Origin: Zipacnadum sp036504235
GTDB taxonomy: Bacteria > Armatimonadota > Zipacnadia > Zipacnadales > Zipacnadaceae
DNA length: 64,000 nt
Assembly: GCA_036504235.1 (NCBI GenBank)
Contig: DASXVN010000040.1
Span: 62,001-126,000 of the forward strand
Direction of reading: 5' to 3'
This document shows, one piece after another, positions 16,484 to 25,760 of this stretch (the stretch's first letter is position 1; every line of letters begins with the position of its first letter). The position numbers and the translations under genes were made by a program. The notes below the pieces were generated by a model. It did not search any database. It was not told where the DNA came from and was given only the letters and a program-made list of their open reading frames with translations.

Positions 16484-17494
16484 CTACGGGGCCACCGGCG
16501 CCGCGGATTTCGCGGCAGGCGACGGCGGCGCGGGAGCTTCGGGCGCGGGAGTGCCGATATCGAAAGTGGCCACCGCGCCATACTCTCCGCCCACCATAGC
16601 CTGCGTGTCCCCCCGGAGCAGGAAGACCGAGCGCGCTCCCTCCGGGCAGTCGATGGTCTGCAGGCAGGCCCCGGTACTCAGGTCCCAGACCTTGAGGCTC
16701 TTGTCCCAGGAGGCGGAGACGACCCGCGCCCCGTCGGCGGTTACCGCCAGCGCCACAACGTGGGCCTTGTGTCCGGTGAGAGTGTGGAGGCACTCGCCGG
16801 TCTTCAGGTCCCACACCTTGAGGGTCGCGTCCGCCGAGCCGGAGATCGCCCGCGTCCCGTCGGGCGTCACCGCAACGGAGCGAACTTGGCTGGTGTGACC
16901 CTCGAGAGTTTGCAGGCAGACCCCGCTGTCCAGGTCCCAGACCTTGACGGTACTGTCCCAGGAGCCCGAGAGGGCCTGCTTCCCGTCCGGCGTAACCGCC
17001 ACGGCCCAGACCAGGGAGGTATGACCAGCCAGATTCTGGAGACACCTCCGCGTGTTCAGATCACACACCCGGAGCGTCTGGTCCTGCGAAGCGGAGATCA
17101 CCCGCGTCCAGTCTGGAGTCACCGCCACCCCATAGATGTAACCCTCGTGTCCGGTGATAGTCTCCACGCAGTCCCCGGTGCCCAGGTCCCAGACCTTAAT
17201 GGTTTTGTCCTCGCAGCCGGAAACGGCCCACTTCCCCTCCGGCGATACCACCACCCCGGCGATCCTGCGCTTGTGGCCGGTGAGGGTCTGCAGGCAGCGC
17301 CCCCTTTTCAGGTCCCAGACGCTCAGCACGTGGGAGTGGCTCATCACCGCTACGGCGCCGTCCGGAGTGAGAGCCATGAGGGTGTCCGTCTGGGCGTACG
17401 GAGGAAGCGGGTCGCTGCTCCCGCAGTTGGCGGCGAAGAGCAGGACAGCGGAGACGGCGAGCAGCGTCAGACCGGCGGCGGGTGCACCTCTCAT
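16484..17494 (-). CDS. Exported seven-bladed WD40 repeat protein (336 aa)
   Basis: ATG 17494 follows GGGAGGTT. Residues 2-24 form a signal peptide ending F-A-A-N-C; the cysteine could be lipidated, but A-A-N is a poor lipobox. Seven WD40 units follow, most closing with V-W-D-L...C-L-Q-T-L-x-G-H, from about residue 40 to 310. This is exactly enough for one closed propeller, so the protein is essentially signal plus propeller plus a Pro/Ala-rich tail. The third blade has V-C-D-L in place of V-W-D-L. WD40 propellers are scaffolds for protein binding, and an exported one is uncommon. No kinase, protease or other fused domain is present, so the partner is unknown. It lies between the DUF4038 gene and the efflux operon, 94 bases after the TolC-type stop. 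Confidence 0.85.
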   Translation of the reverse strand: MRGAPAAGLTLLAVSAVLLFAANCGSSDPLPPYAQTDTLMALTPDGAVAVMSHSHVLSVWDLKRGRCLQTLTGHKRRIAGVVVSPEGKWAVSGCEDKTIKVWDLGTGDCVETITGHEGYIYGVAVTPDWTRVISASQDQTLRVCDLNTRRCLQNLAGHTSLVWAVAVTPDGKQALSGSWDSTVKVWDLDSGVCLQTLEGHTSQVRSVAVTPDGTRAISGSADATLKVWDLKTGECLHTLTGHKAHVVALAVTADGARVVSASWDKSLKVWDLSTGACLQTIDCPEGARSVFLLRGDTQAMVGGEYGAVATFDIGTPAPEAPAPPSPAAKSAAPVAP

Positions 17495-17588
17495 GATCCA
17501 ACCTCCCACAGTCATTAGTGGCATGTTCCCTGCCGGGAAGATAGTTCCTGCCAGGGCCACACGAGGCGCGGGCGCTAGCTGACGGCCG

Positions 17589-18908
17589 CTACCCCGGCAG
17601 CTTGCCCACCGCGCGGTTCACGGCGTCTAGCGTGGTGCGCTGGCCCCAGAGGGCTTGCGCGTAGTTGACCCGGGCCCGCACCAGCACCGTCAGCGCTGAG
17701 ATCGGCTCCAGGTTGATCGCCTTGCCCGCCTGGTAGCGCGCGGTGGCGACGCGGTAGTCTTCCTCCGCCGAAGCCACCGCCGTCTCGGCGGTGCGGACGT
17801 TGCGGTTCGCCGCGTCGAAGTTGAGCAGCGCCTCGCCCACCTGGCGCGAGATGTCCAGGTCCAGCGCCGCCTGATCGGCCTCGGCCTTCTGGACCGTGGC
17901 CCGGGCCTCAGCGACCTGCCCGCCACGCGCGCCGCCGTCCAGAATCGGCAGCGAGGCGACCACGCCGAAAGTGTATCCTCCCCCGCTCTCCCCGCCCGAT
18001 ACGCCGAAAACATCGCCCATCAGCGTGGCGGCGACCTGGGGGCGATAGTTGCTCTCGCGAGCCGCGACCTGCCTGCGGGCGGCCTCCACGCGGGCCGCGG
18101 CGGCCCGCGCCTCCGGGCGGAGCTTCAGCGCCTCGGCGGACAGGGCGGCCGCCTCCCCGGGGGTCGTGGACTCGTAGGCCAGGGCATCCGTGAGGGTCAG
18201 CGCGTAGTCCATCGGCACGCCCAGGTCCTGCCGGAGACGCAACAGCGCGGTGCTCACGTCGCGGTCGGCGTTGGTCAGCCCCTGCTGGGCGTCAGCGACC
18301 TCTGCTTTGTCGCGCAGGACGTAGTACTGCGGAATCTTCCCCGCGTCAAAGCTCTCCTGGTCCACGCGCAAGCGCTCCTGCTGCTCCTGGAGGTTCTGCC
18401 GGGCAATCTTCACCATCTCGGTGTTCAGCAGTACCTGCCAGTAGTCCGCGCGCACCAGGTAGGCGACCGTCAGATGCGCCGCGTCCAGGTCCGAGCGGGC
18501 GGCCTGCAGTTCCGCGCCGGCCCCGGCGACCTCCGAGCCCACCCGGCCGCCCGTGTACAGGGGGTACATGAGCATCAGGTTCTGGTCGGCCTGGGAGGCG
18601 TTGGGGACGGTGAGGATGTCGTTGGGCATGACCGGCGCGGTGCCGGTGAGGTTGTTGAACATAGTGCCGGTCGAGAGGAAGGTGCTGGTGGAGGCGATCA
18701 ACCGGCCACCGGAGCGGGCCTGCTCCAGCCGGGCCTGCGCGCCGGGAACGTCTGCCCGCGCGCCCGCGAGGACCGGGCTCTTTGCGAAGGCCAGCACCAC
18801 GGCCTGCTGCAACGAGAGGCTCGGCGCGGCGGGAGTGGCCGGCGCCTGGGCCGAGGCCGAGAGGGCCGCGGTCATAGCTAACAGGATGACGAGCCCGAGT
18901 GTACGCAT
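17589..18908 (-). CDS. TolC-type outer-membrane efflux channel (439 aa)
   Basis: Signal peptide residues 1-20 (...S-A-S-A-Q-A), then two repeats of the outer-membrane efflux family: S-L-Q-Q-A-V-V-L-A-F opens the first, and long alanine/arginine-rich heptad helices alternate with strands such as L-M-L-M-Y-P-L-Y-T-G-G-R and V-V-A-S-L-P-I-L-D-G-G-A-R. The length fits the family. The start has GAGGAGGAG just upstream. It is the last gene of the RND efflux operon, 13 bases after the Spy/CnrR-like gene. It would form the outer-membrane exit duct for the pump encoded at 19436-22849. Confidence 0.9.
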   Translation of the reverse strand: MRTLGLVILLAMTAALSASAQAPATPAAPSLSLQQAVVLAFAKSPVLAGARADVPGAQARLEQARSGGRLIASTSTFLSTGTMFNNLTGTAPVMPNDILTVPNASQADQNLMLMYPLYTGGRVGSEVAGAGAELQAARSDLDAAHLTVAYLVRADYWQVLLNTEMVKIARQNLQEQQERLRVDQESFDAGKIPQYYVLRDKAEVADAQQGLTNADRDVSTALLRLRQDLGVPMDYALTLTDALAYESTTPGEAAALSAEALKLRPEARAAAARVEAARRQVAARESNYRPQVAATLMGDVFGVSGGESGGGYTFGVVASLPILDGGARGGQVAEARATVQKAEADQAALDLDISRQVGEALLNFDAANRNVRTAETAVASAEEDYRVATARYQAGKAINLEPISALTVLVRARVNYAQALWGQRTTLDAVNRAVGKLPG

Positions 18909-18921
18909 GTGTGACTCCTCC

Positions 18922-19443
18922 TCATTTCCCCGCGCGAGGCGGGACGTGCAGCCGGTGGGCGTCAGCCCACGCCTCCTGGGCGCGGCGCTGCTGGTCGGCG
19001 TTCAAGATACTCTGCAGGCGCGGCCAGTAGGCTTGCCGCTGGGCGGATAGCTCCCGCGACAGGACCTGCATCTCCCCTGCCGCGTCGGTCATATCGCTGG
19101 GACCGACCCGGTTCGGCTGAGCCTGAGCCAGCCTCCCCTGGAGCGCCTGCCCCGCCGCGTCGAGGCGACGCTGCAGGTCGCCGGTTTCCCTCTGCCACTG
19201 CTCCGCCAACGGAGCGAGCCGCTGCCCCTGGTCGGCGGAGAGGCCCAGGCCGGCGGCATGCTCCCGGACAAAAGTGGGGTCCGGAACGCCCACCAGGCCT
19301 ACCCCGGCCGGCGTCTGGTGCTCCACGATCATCGGCCCCCGCTGCTGGTTATCCTGCACGTGCCGCCACCACAGCAGCAACCCGGACAGCACCAGGGCAA
19401 TCAGGAAAGCCGGGCCGAACCGCGGGCGCAGTAGCTTACTCAT
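18922..19443 (-). CDS. Periplasmic Spy/CnrR-like metal-sensing protein
   Basis: 173 aa: a membrane anchor or signal at residues 10-26 (A-F-L-I-A-L-V-L-S-G-L-L-L-W-W), then an almost entirely helical domain with two LTxxQ-like signatures, L-G-L-S-A-D-Q-G-Q-R-L near residue 68 and L-N-A-D-Q-Q-R-R-A near residue 148. That is the pattern of the Spy/CpxP/CnrR/ZraP group, which bind metals or unfolded proteins in the periplasm. It lacks the Met/His-rich ends of ZraP, but H-V-Q-D and H-R-L-H could bind metal. Its ATG overlaps the stop region of the RND gene by eight bases, so translation is coupled. A sensor or chaperone role for metal stress is inferred from context. Confidence 0.65.
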   Translation of the reverse strand: MSKLLRPRFGPAFLIALVLSGLLLWWRHVQDNQQRGPMIVEHQTPAGVGLVGVPDPTFVREHAAGLGLSADQGQRLAPLAEQWQRETGDLQRRLDAAGQALQGRLAQAQPNRVGPSDMTDAAGEMQVLSRELSAQRQAYWPRLQSILNADQQRRAQEAWADAHRLHVPPRAGK

Positions 19444-22400
19444 CTTCCTCGGGTATCTGCACCACGCCGTCGTCCAGCGAGTGCGTAACCGGCCACTGGT
19501 ACTCGCGGTGCAGGAACTTGCGTTCCAGCCAGCGGTTCAGGTCGTCCACGTAGGTGTGCATGATGGGGATGTCAAAGAGGCTCAGGATAGTCCCCATCGC
19601 CAGCCCTCCGATGACGACCATCGCCAGTGGCGCGTAGGCGTCCATACCGGTCTTGGGGAAGAAGGCGACCGGGATCATGACCACGATAGTGATGATCGAG
19701 GTCATCAGGATGGGCCGCAAGCGCTGGGGACACGCCCAACGCACCGCATCGTCCCGCTTCACCCCGCGGTCGCGGTAGTGCATGATCATGTCGATCAGCA
19801 GGATCGCCGTGGTCACGTCCATGCCGGTGAGCACGATGATGCCCAGGATAGAGACCGTGGAGAAGGTCATGTGCGCCAGGAACAGCGCGATGAAGACACC
19901 GGACAGTTCCAGCGGCAGCGAAAAGACCATCTGCAGCGGCTGGAAGAAGCCCCGGAACTGCGCGATCAGCACCAGGAAGATGAAGATCACCGCCAGCGCC
20001 AGCCCGCCGAACAGGCGGCGGAAGCTGTCCATCATCTGCGTCATGTCCCCGCGCATCTCAATGCCGTAGCCGGGCGGGAAGTTGAGCTGCGCCATGGCGT
20101 TCATCTGTACCCCCATAGTCAGGTCCATGGAGGGCGTCTCGCCCTTGCGGTAGAAGCCGAGGACGGAGACCACCCGCCGAATGCCGTCATGGCTGATGAG
20201 CGTGGGCGTGGACTCCCAGTCGATCGAGGCCACGGCGGACAGCGGTACCTGTCGGCCGTCGGGCGTGGTCAGGTACACGTTGCCCAAGTCGGCCGGCCCG
20301 CGCCGCTGGTCGGGCTCGTAGCGCACCAAAATGGTGTCCTGGCGCAGGTTGGGGAGCCGGTAGAACTCGTTAGTCAGACCGCCCTTGAGCGCGTAGTAGG
20401 CCTGCTGGGAGATGCTCTCCGTGGACAGCCCTAGCTGCTGCGCCTTGGCCTGGTTGATGCGGATTTGGTAGGAGGGCGCTCCCATGGTCCAGTCCGTCGC
20501 CACCTGGCGGACGCCTGATTTCTCGGCAATCCGGGCGACCTCCTGGCCCATCCGGTCCAGCACGTTCAGGTCGGGCCCGTAGACGATCAACGAGATCGGC
20601 GCCTGGGAAGTCGCCATGACGTCCGAGCCCATTTCCTTGATCTGCAGGCGGCGCACCCCGGGAATAGTCGCCAGGGCCTCCGCGCGCACCCCGTCAACGA
20701 CCTTCCAGATGTCCCGGTTGCGCTCGCTGAGGTCCGACAAGGTAATCATGAAGGTGGCGGCGTTGACCTGCGGCACCGCGTAGCCGGTGAAGTAGGTGCT
20801 GTTGGACTCCAGCATGGTCTCCGCGCCGATCTCGGTGGAGACGAGCTGGATCTCCGGGTACTTCAGCATGATCTTCTCGACCTGCGTGACGGCCTGCTCG
20901 GTCGCGGCGTAGGAGGTGCCTGGAGCCATCTCCAGCACCCCGTAGGCCTGGCCCACGTCGGCCAGCGGCATCATCTCGCTACCGATGAAGTAGTAGAAGC
21001 CAAAGCCGATGACCAGCGTCACCAGGATGCGCGCCAGGTTGGCGAACCGGTGGTGCAGCAGCCAGCCGATGGCCCGCCCGTAGCCGCGCTCCATGCGCTC
21101 CAGCAGGCGCTGGAAGGGGTTGACCACCAACACAAAGAACCAGGTGCGCTGCTCGGCCGCGCGGGCGCTCTCGGGCCGCAGCAGATTGGCGGCCAGGAGG
21201 GAAGTCAGCGTAAACGAAACGACCATCGAGGCGAGCAGGGCGAAGATCAGCGGCCAGACCAACTCGCGGAACATCAGCTCCACGATGCCGCCCACGAAGA
21301 GCAGCGGCGACAGCGCGAGCAGCATCACGAAAGTGGAGGCCAGCACCGCCAGCCGCACCTCGCTGATCCCGTCAATGGTGGCCTGCTTGGGCGTCTTGCC
21401 CATGCGCAGGTGCCGCTCGGTGGCGTGCACGTCAATGATGGTGTCGTCCACCAGTCGCCCGATGGACAGGAGCAGGCCAATCAGCGTGCCGCTGTTGAGG
21501 GTCATGCCCAGCGGCATCAGGCAGATGATCGCCATCGACAGCGAGGTGGGAATGGTGATCAGCGAGATGAGCGTGCCGCGCCACTCGCCCAGGAAGAAAA
21601 AGACGACAATCCCGCAGAGCAGGACGGCCACGCCCAGCTCCTCGAGGAGATTGCGGAAGAGCACGCCGACGAAGTGGGCGTTGTCGTAGGCCACGGTGAA
21701 CTTGAGGCCGGGATTCTCCTGCTCCAGTTGCGCCAGGACCTTGCGCGCATTGGCGATGACCGTGGCCGAACTGGCTTCCGGATTCTGGACGATGGATACC
21801 TCCAGGGAGGGGACGATCTGGCCCTCCTTGCCCACCTCATGCGTGACCATGTGGTAGCCGCTGCGCCGCTCCCAGAAGCTGTCCACCACGCGGGCCACGT
21901 CCTTGACCTGCACCACGCGCGGCGAGGCGGCCGGGCCGGTCGCCGGAGCCGCGGGTGTCGGACTGGCAGCCGGCGAGCCGCCGGAGCCGCCGCCGCCCAT
22001 GCCCCCTCCCCCACTGGCCGGCCGCGCGCCGGATCCGGCCCCGCCGCCGGCCGTCACCGGGTATTCGGCCACCGTCTGCGCGTCCTGGGCGCGGGTATCC
22101 GCGCGCACAATCGTCTCGTCGCCTCCCGAGGTCAAGACGCCACCCGGGCGGCTGACGTTGAACCGGTCCACCGCGTCGCGCACGTCGAGAATGGACAAGC
22201 CGCGCGCCGCCAGCTTGTTGCGGTCCGCGATCACCTGCAACTGCCGCCGGTACCCGCCGAAGGCCGACACTGAATACACGTCGGGCACGAACTGCTTCAG
22301 CCGGTTGACGACCTCGTTGTCGCAGAACTGGCGCAAACGCACCGGGTCCCAACTGTCGTGGGTGACGCTCAGCGACAGAACCGGGATGTTCAGCGGGTCA

Positions 22401-22849
22401 ATCGCCAGCACCCAGGAGGGTTTGAGGTTGGCGCTGGTGACCGGGAGGTTCGACTGGATCAGGTTCATCAGCGACTGGACGTCAAAGAGCGCCTTCTTCA
22501 TGTCCGCCCCGTAGTAGAACTCCAGGGACACGACGGAGAAGCCATCCTGCGAGGTCGAGCGCAGATAGTGCACCCCGCGGATGTTGGTCATCTGCTCTTC
22601 AATGGGTTTGGAGATGTACAGCTCCATCTCCTGAGCCGACAGACCCGGCATCATCGTGAAAACGCCGACGACGGGGCTGGGTACGTAGGGCATGAACCGG
22701 CGCGGCATGTAGAAGCCGATCACGAGCACCGCCAGCACGACGACGCCCAGGTAGAAGGACACGACTACCCAGGGATGCTCAATCGAGGCTCGGGTGATGG
22801 CCGCCAGGCCGGAACCGGCGCGCGGCGCCTCCTGCGGGGGGCTCGCCAT
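19436..22849 (-). CDS. RND efflux pump, inner-membrane subunit (1137 aa)
   Basis: Twelve-helix RND transporter with two large periplasmic loops; the length is slightly above the usual 1020-1050. The first helix is at 28-47. Helix 4 has L-L-S-I-G-R-L-V-D-D-T-I-I-D, carrying the paired Asp that relay protons in AcrB. Porter-domain signatures include P-V-V-G-V-F-T-M-M-P-G-L-S and I-R-I-N-Q-A-K-A-Q-Q-L-G-L. The excess length is an odd Gly/Ala/Pro/Ser stretch at residues 267-310 (21920-22051), inserted just before V-V-Q-V-K-D-V-A-R-V. Sequence context (metal-binding fusion protein, YHS proteins) favours metal export, but the fold alone cannot exclude drug or lipid substrates. It begins four bases after the stop of the fusion-protein gene. 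Confidence 0.9.
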   Translation of the reverse strand: MASPPQEAPRAGSGLAAITRASIEHPWVVVSFYLGVVVLAVLVIGFYMPRRFMPYVPSPVVGVFTMMPGLSAQEMELYISKPIEEQMTNIRGVHYLRSTSQDGFSVVSLEFYYGADMKKALFDVQSLMNLIQSNLPVTSANLKPSWVLAIDPLNIPVLSLSVTHDSWDPVRLRQFCDNEVVNRLKQFVPDVYSVSAFGGYRRQLQVIADRNKLAARGLSILDVRDAVDRFNVSRPGGVLTSGGDETIVRADTRAQDAQTVAEYPVTAGGGAGSGARPASGGGGMGGGGSGGSPAASPTPAAPATGPAASPRVVQVKDVARVVDSFWERRSGYHMVTHEVGKEGQIVPSLEVSIVQNPEASSATVIANARKVLAQLEQENPGLKFTVAYDNAHFVGVLFRNLLEELGVAVLLCGIVVFFFLGEWRGTLISLITIPTSLSMAIICLMPLGMTLNSGTLIGLLLSIGRLVDDTIIDVHATERHLRMGKTPKQATIDGISEVRLAVLASTFVMLLALSPLLFVGGIVELMFRELVWPLIFALLASMVVSFTLTSLLAANLLRPESARAAEQRTWFFVLVVNPFQRLLERMERGYGRAIGWLLHHRFANLARILVTLVIGFGFYYFIGSEMMPLADVGQAYGVLEMAPGTSYAATEQAVTQVEKIMLKYPEIQLVSTEIGAETMLESNSTYFTGYAVPQVNAATFMITLSDLSERNRDIWKVVDGVRAEALATIPGVRRLQIKEMGSDVMATSQAPISLIVYGPDLNVLDRMGQEVARIAEKSGVRQVATDWTMGAPSYQIRINQAKAQQLGLSTESISQQAYYALKGGLTNEFYRLPNLRQDTILVRYEPDQRRGPADLGNVYLTTPDGRQVPLSAVASIDWESTPTLISHDGIRRVVSVLGFYRKGETPSMDLTMGVQMNAMAQLNFPPGYGIEMRGDMTQMMDSFRRLFGGLALAVIFIFLVLIAQFRGFFQPLQMVFSLPLELSGVFIALFLAHMTFSTVSILGIIVLTGMDVTTAILLIDMIMHYRDRGVKRDDAVRWACPQRLRPILMTSIITIVVMIPVAFFPKTGMDAYAPLAMVVIGGLAMGTILSLFDIPIMHTYVDDLNRWLERKFLHREYQWPVTHSLDDGVVQIPEEDE

Positions 22850-22852
22850 GGA

Positions 22853-25285
22853 CTACGCGCCTCCCCGGAGAGTAAGCAGCCCGCGCAGCAAGCGCAGAGG
22901 CAACCGCACCGCCGCCGGCAGGCCCAGCCCGAGCGGAGTAGACATCTTCATCCCCGGAGGCATGGCGGCCGGCGCGCTAGGCGCCGCGGGCTGACCACCG
23001 GAGGCCGCCGGCGGAGCGGGAGCCGCTGCTCCCGGCGCGGGCGGAAGCTGGGCGGGGCCCTGCGCGGTCCAGGGCACCGGGTAGACCAGGTCCCCCTCTC
23101 GCAGACTGCCCTGCCCGGCGACAATGACTTCCATCCCCGCGCACTCGCCCTCCAGTACCTCCGTCCGCTCGCCGTCCGTGGCGCCGAGGGTCACCTTGAG
23201 TTGGTGCGCCAGCTTGGCGCCGGGCACCGTGGCCCCGCCCTGCTTGGGCACCAGCGTCATGCCGCACTTGGGGCACGAGCCTGGCTTCTCGGAGACTACC
23301 TCGGGGTGCATGGTGCAGGTGTAGGTGGTCTTGCCGCCACTGGTCTTGGCCTCCGCCGTTACCCAGATGAAGGCTTCCTGAGCGGCGGTGGAGGCGGCTC
23401 CCGCGACCGACTGACGGACGATAGCCGAGTTGGGCACGGTTACGACGTCGGTTCTCGCCTGGGTCGTGATCTTCAGGGTAACGGAGTCGCCAGGGGCCAG
23501 CACCTCGCCGGGATTGTTCACCAGCGCCTCCACGGTCGCGGTGCGGGTGGTCGGATCCGAAGCCGGGAAAATGGCGGTCACGCGGGCATTCAGCACCCCG
23601 CCCGGCAGCCGCGGATGCCGCGCCTCGACGGGCGAGCCCACGCGCAGCCACTGCAAGTCACTCTCCGTGACGTAGGCCTGCAGGCGCACCTGGTTCACCT
23701 GCGCTAGGCGTAGGATGAGCGTGCCCGGGCTGACCAGCACGCCGGGACTAGCCGCCCGCTGGATGACCTTGCCGGGCTGGGTGGCGCGGATCTCGGTATA
23801 GCCGCGGACGGTCTGCGCCGCGGTGAGCGCGGCCGTGCTCTGGCCCACCCCTGCAGCCGCTTCTCCCACCCGCGAAGCCGAGGCGCGTTCCCCCGCCGAC
23901 TTCTCGGTCACTGCGGCCAAGGCCGACTGGTAAGCGGCCTGCGCCGCCTGCACCTGAGCCTGCGCGGTGGCCCGGTCCGCCGTGGCCCGCTCTTCCCGCG
24001 CCTGCGCTTGGGCCACCGCCGACTCCATCGCCGCCGCCTTAGCCTGCGCGTTCTTGATCGCCGCCTCGGCCTGGCGAGTCTTGGCCTGGGCCGAGGTCAC
24101 GCCGGCGCGTTTCTCGCGCAAGGCGGCCTGCGCCTGGACCAGCCGCGACTTGGAGGCCGCGTACGCCGACTGCTCGCGCTGGTACTCCTCCACTGAGACC
24201 GCGCCCTTGTCCAACAGCGTCTTTTCCCGCTTGATTTCCGCCTGCCAATACTCCAAGTCGGCGCTAGCGGTCTGTACTTCCGCCTCCGCCGAGTCTACAC
24301 CGGACCCCGCGGCCTCGGCGTCGGCCACCGCCGCTTCCCGCGCCTGCTCGGCGGAAACCTCGTCGCTGCGGGCCGCGGCTAGCTCGTGCCCGGCCTGCCG
24401 GACCGCGCCCTGCGCCTCGCTGATCATGGCCTCGGCGCTGGTCTGCTGGCGCTGGGCCACCCGTACCTCCGCGGCCATCTTACCGGCGTCGGCCTGCGCC
24501 GCCTGCCGCGTGGCGGTCGCCATCTCCTGTTCGCGCTGGGCCGTCATCTGCCCGCGCACGCGGCTGGTCCGGTCCCAGCCGGCGGCCTGCGCCATCGCCG
24601 AGTACTCCCGGTCGTCGAGGCGGGCCAGGAGCTGGCCCGCCCGGACGTGATCCCCCGGATAGACCGGCAGGGCCAGAATCGTCCCCGGCACCCGGGGATA
24701 GACATCCTCGTCATTCAGGGCTACGACCGTCCCGGTATACGTTACCCCGGAGGCGAACGGCCCCGCTTTCAGCACCTCGACAGCCACCGGCACGGTCCCG
24801 GCGGGTGGCCGCATCGCGCTCATATCCATAGTGTTGGCTTCCAGCAGCGTGGTCTGCCCCGCATGCTTGTACCGCACCACCAGGTAGCTGGTGAGGAAGA
24901 AGGCGAGAAACAACAGCGCCAGCCCGCCCACCACCCCCATGCTCACCCCGCGCAGCCGCCCGGCGCGATGGGCCAAGCTGAAGAGAACAAACAGCACGAT
25001 TACGATTACACTCGCCCAGAGTTGCCAGTGACTGTACCAACTTGTGTTCGCCGACGCGGCCTCGCCCATGTCCATGCCCGGCATGCTCCCGGTCGCCGGG
25101 GCGTTTCCCGGCGCGGGCATGCTCATCCCCGGCATGCTCTCGCCCGAAGGCATCTGGTGGGTAGCCCCGCCGGCCGGGTTATCTTGGGCCCGGGCCAGGC
25201 CCGACCCCAACAGCAGGCAGGCCACGAGCGCGGCGCTCCCCAACCAGACTAACGGCGGGATTTGGCGCAAAAGTCTCTTTTGCAT
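22853..25285 (-). CDS. Membrane-fusion protein with long coiled-coil hairpin and embedded metal-binding domain (810 aa)
   Basis: ATG 25285 with AGGAGGG about 11 bases upstream; longer in-frame starts lack a signal. Signal at residues 1-32, then a Met-rich stretch with repeated M-P-G-M and M-D-M (residues about 44-72), two transmembrane segments (about 80-155), and a lipoyl half (V-Y-P-R-V-P-G-T-I-L). The hairpin of alanine-rich heptads is very long (about 240 residues). The other lipoyl half follows (R-A-T-Q-P-G-K-V-I-Q-R), then the beta-barrel. Residues 654-679 are a heavy-metal binding domain, C-T-M-H-P-E-V...C-P-K-C-G-M, as in CusB-like proteins, here inside the C-terminal region. A second lipoyl-like segment and a Pro/Ala-rich tail end it. 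A copper/silver efflux adaptor is the likeliest role. Confidence 0.85.
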   Translation of the reverse strand: MQKRLLRQIPPLVWLGSAALVACLLLGSGLARAQDNPAGGATHQMPSGESMPGMSMPAPGNAPATGSMPGMDMGEAASANTSWYSHWQLWASVIVIVLFVLFSLAHRAGRLRGVSMGVVGGLALLFLAFFLTSYLVVRYKHAGQTTLLEANTMDMSAMRPPAGTVPVAVEVLKAGPFASGVTYTGTVVALNDEDVYPRVPGTILALPVYPGDHVRAGQLLARLDDREYSAMAQAAGWDRTSRVRGQMTAQREQEMATATRQAAQADAGKMAAEVRVAQRQQTSAEAMISEAQGAVRQAGHELAAARSDEVSAEQAREAAVADAEAAGSGVDSAEAEVQTASADLEYWQAEIKREKTLLDKGAVSVEEYQREQSAYAASKSRLVQAQAALREKRAGVTSAQAKTRQAEAAIKNAQAKAAAMESAVAQAQAREERATADRATAQAQVQAAQAAYQSALAAVTEKSAGERASASRVGEAAAGVGQSTAALTAAQTVRGYTEIRATQPGKVIQRAASPGVLVSPGTLILRLAQVNQVRLQAYVTESDLQWLRVGSPVEARHPRLPGGVLNARVTAIFPASDPTTRTATVEALVNNPGEVLAPGDSVTLKITTQARTDVVTVPNSAIVRQSVAGAASTAAQEAFIWVTAEAKTSGGKTTYTCTMHPEVVSEKPGSCPKCGMTLVPKQGGATVPGAKLAHQLKVTLGATDGERTEVLEGECAGMEVIVAGQGSLREGDLVYPVPWTAQGPAQLPPAPGAAAPAPPAASGGQPAAPSAPAAMPPGMKMSTPLGLGLPAAVRLPLRLLRGLLTLRGGA

Positions 25286-25398
25286 AGCAGCGAGATACCC
25301 TCCTGGGCCAAGGCCGGCCCTGAACGCGGCAAGTACCCTCGCTGCCACGTACCCGATAGGAGGGGACGGGCAGCGAGGAGGTCGGTTGTCGAGAACGA

Positions 25399-25755
25399 CT
25401 AGCGCGGCATCTCCCGCGTGGGAGCAGCCGGATGGTTCAGGTACTTCTCCGGGTCGGCCCGGAACTGGGCCTGGCATTCCTTGCAGCACAGGTAGTAGGT
25501 CTTTCCGTTATGCTGCATCGGAATCATCTCCGACTTCTTCATCACGGTGCCCATCACGGGACAGGAGGCTTCTTCCGGGCCCACGGTGATCTTCCCGGAG
25601 GGCGCGGGCGTTGGGGTCCCGGCCGTTGCGCCGGCCGCGGTGACGCCGGGGGGCGGCGGCGCGGAGGTCGCGCCGGGCTGCTTGCCGCATCCCATTACGG
25701 CGAGTAAGACTCCCAATACTCCCGCCGCCAAAATGATCGGTAGATATTTTCTCAT
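25399..25755 (-). CDS. YHS-domain lipoprotein (118 aa)
   Basis: Signal peptide with lipobox-like A-V-M-G-C at residues 19-23, then a Pro/Ala-rich linker (about 25-55) and a YHS domain: C-P-V-M-G-T-V-M-K-K-S-E-M, Y-Y-L-C-C-K-E-C and F-R-A-D-P-E-K-Y-L. The cysteine and methionine pattern is that of periplasmic YHS proteins linked to copper or other soft metals. ATG 25755 has AAGGAG eight bases upstream. The gene is five bases from the upstream membrane-protein gene and 113 bases before the fusion-protein start. It may pass metal to the pump or buffer it at the membrane surface. Confidence 0.8.
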   Translation of the reverse strand: MRKYLPIILAAGVLGVLLAVMGCGKQPGATSAPPPPGVTAAGATAGTPTPAPSGKITVGPEEASCPVMGTVMKKSEMIPMQHNGKTYYLCCKECQAQFRADPEKYLNHPAAPTREMPR

Positions 25756-25760
25756 GGACG

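Noticed and set aside
25286..25489. Upstream extension of the fusion-protein gene
   Set aside because: It would add 68 residues before a good signal peptide, overlap the YHS gene and lacks a ribosome-binding site.
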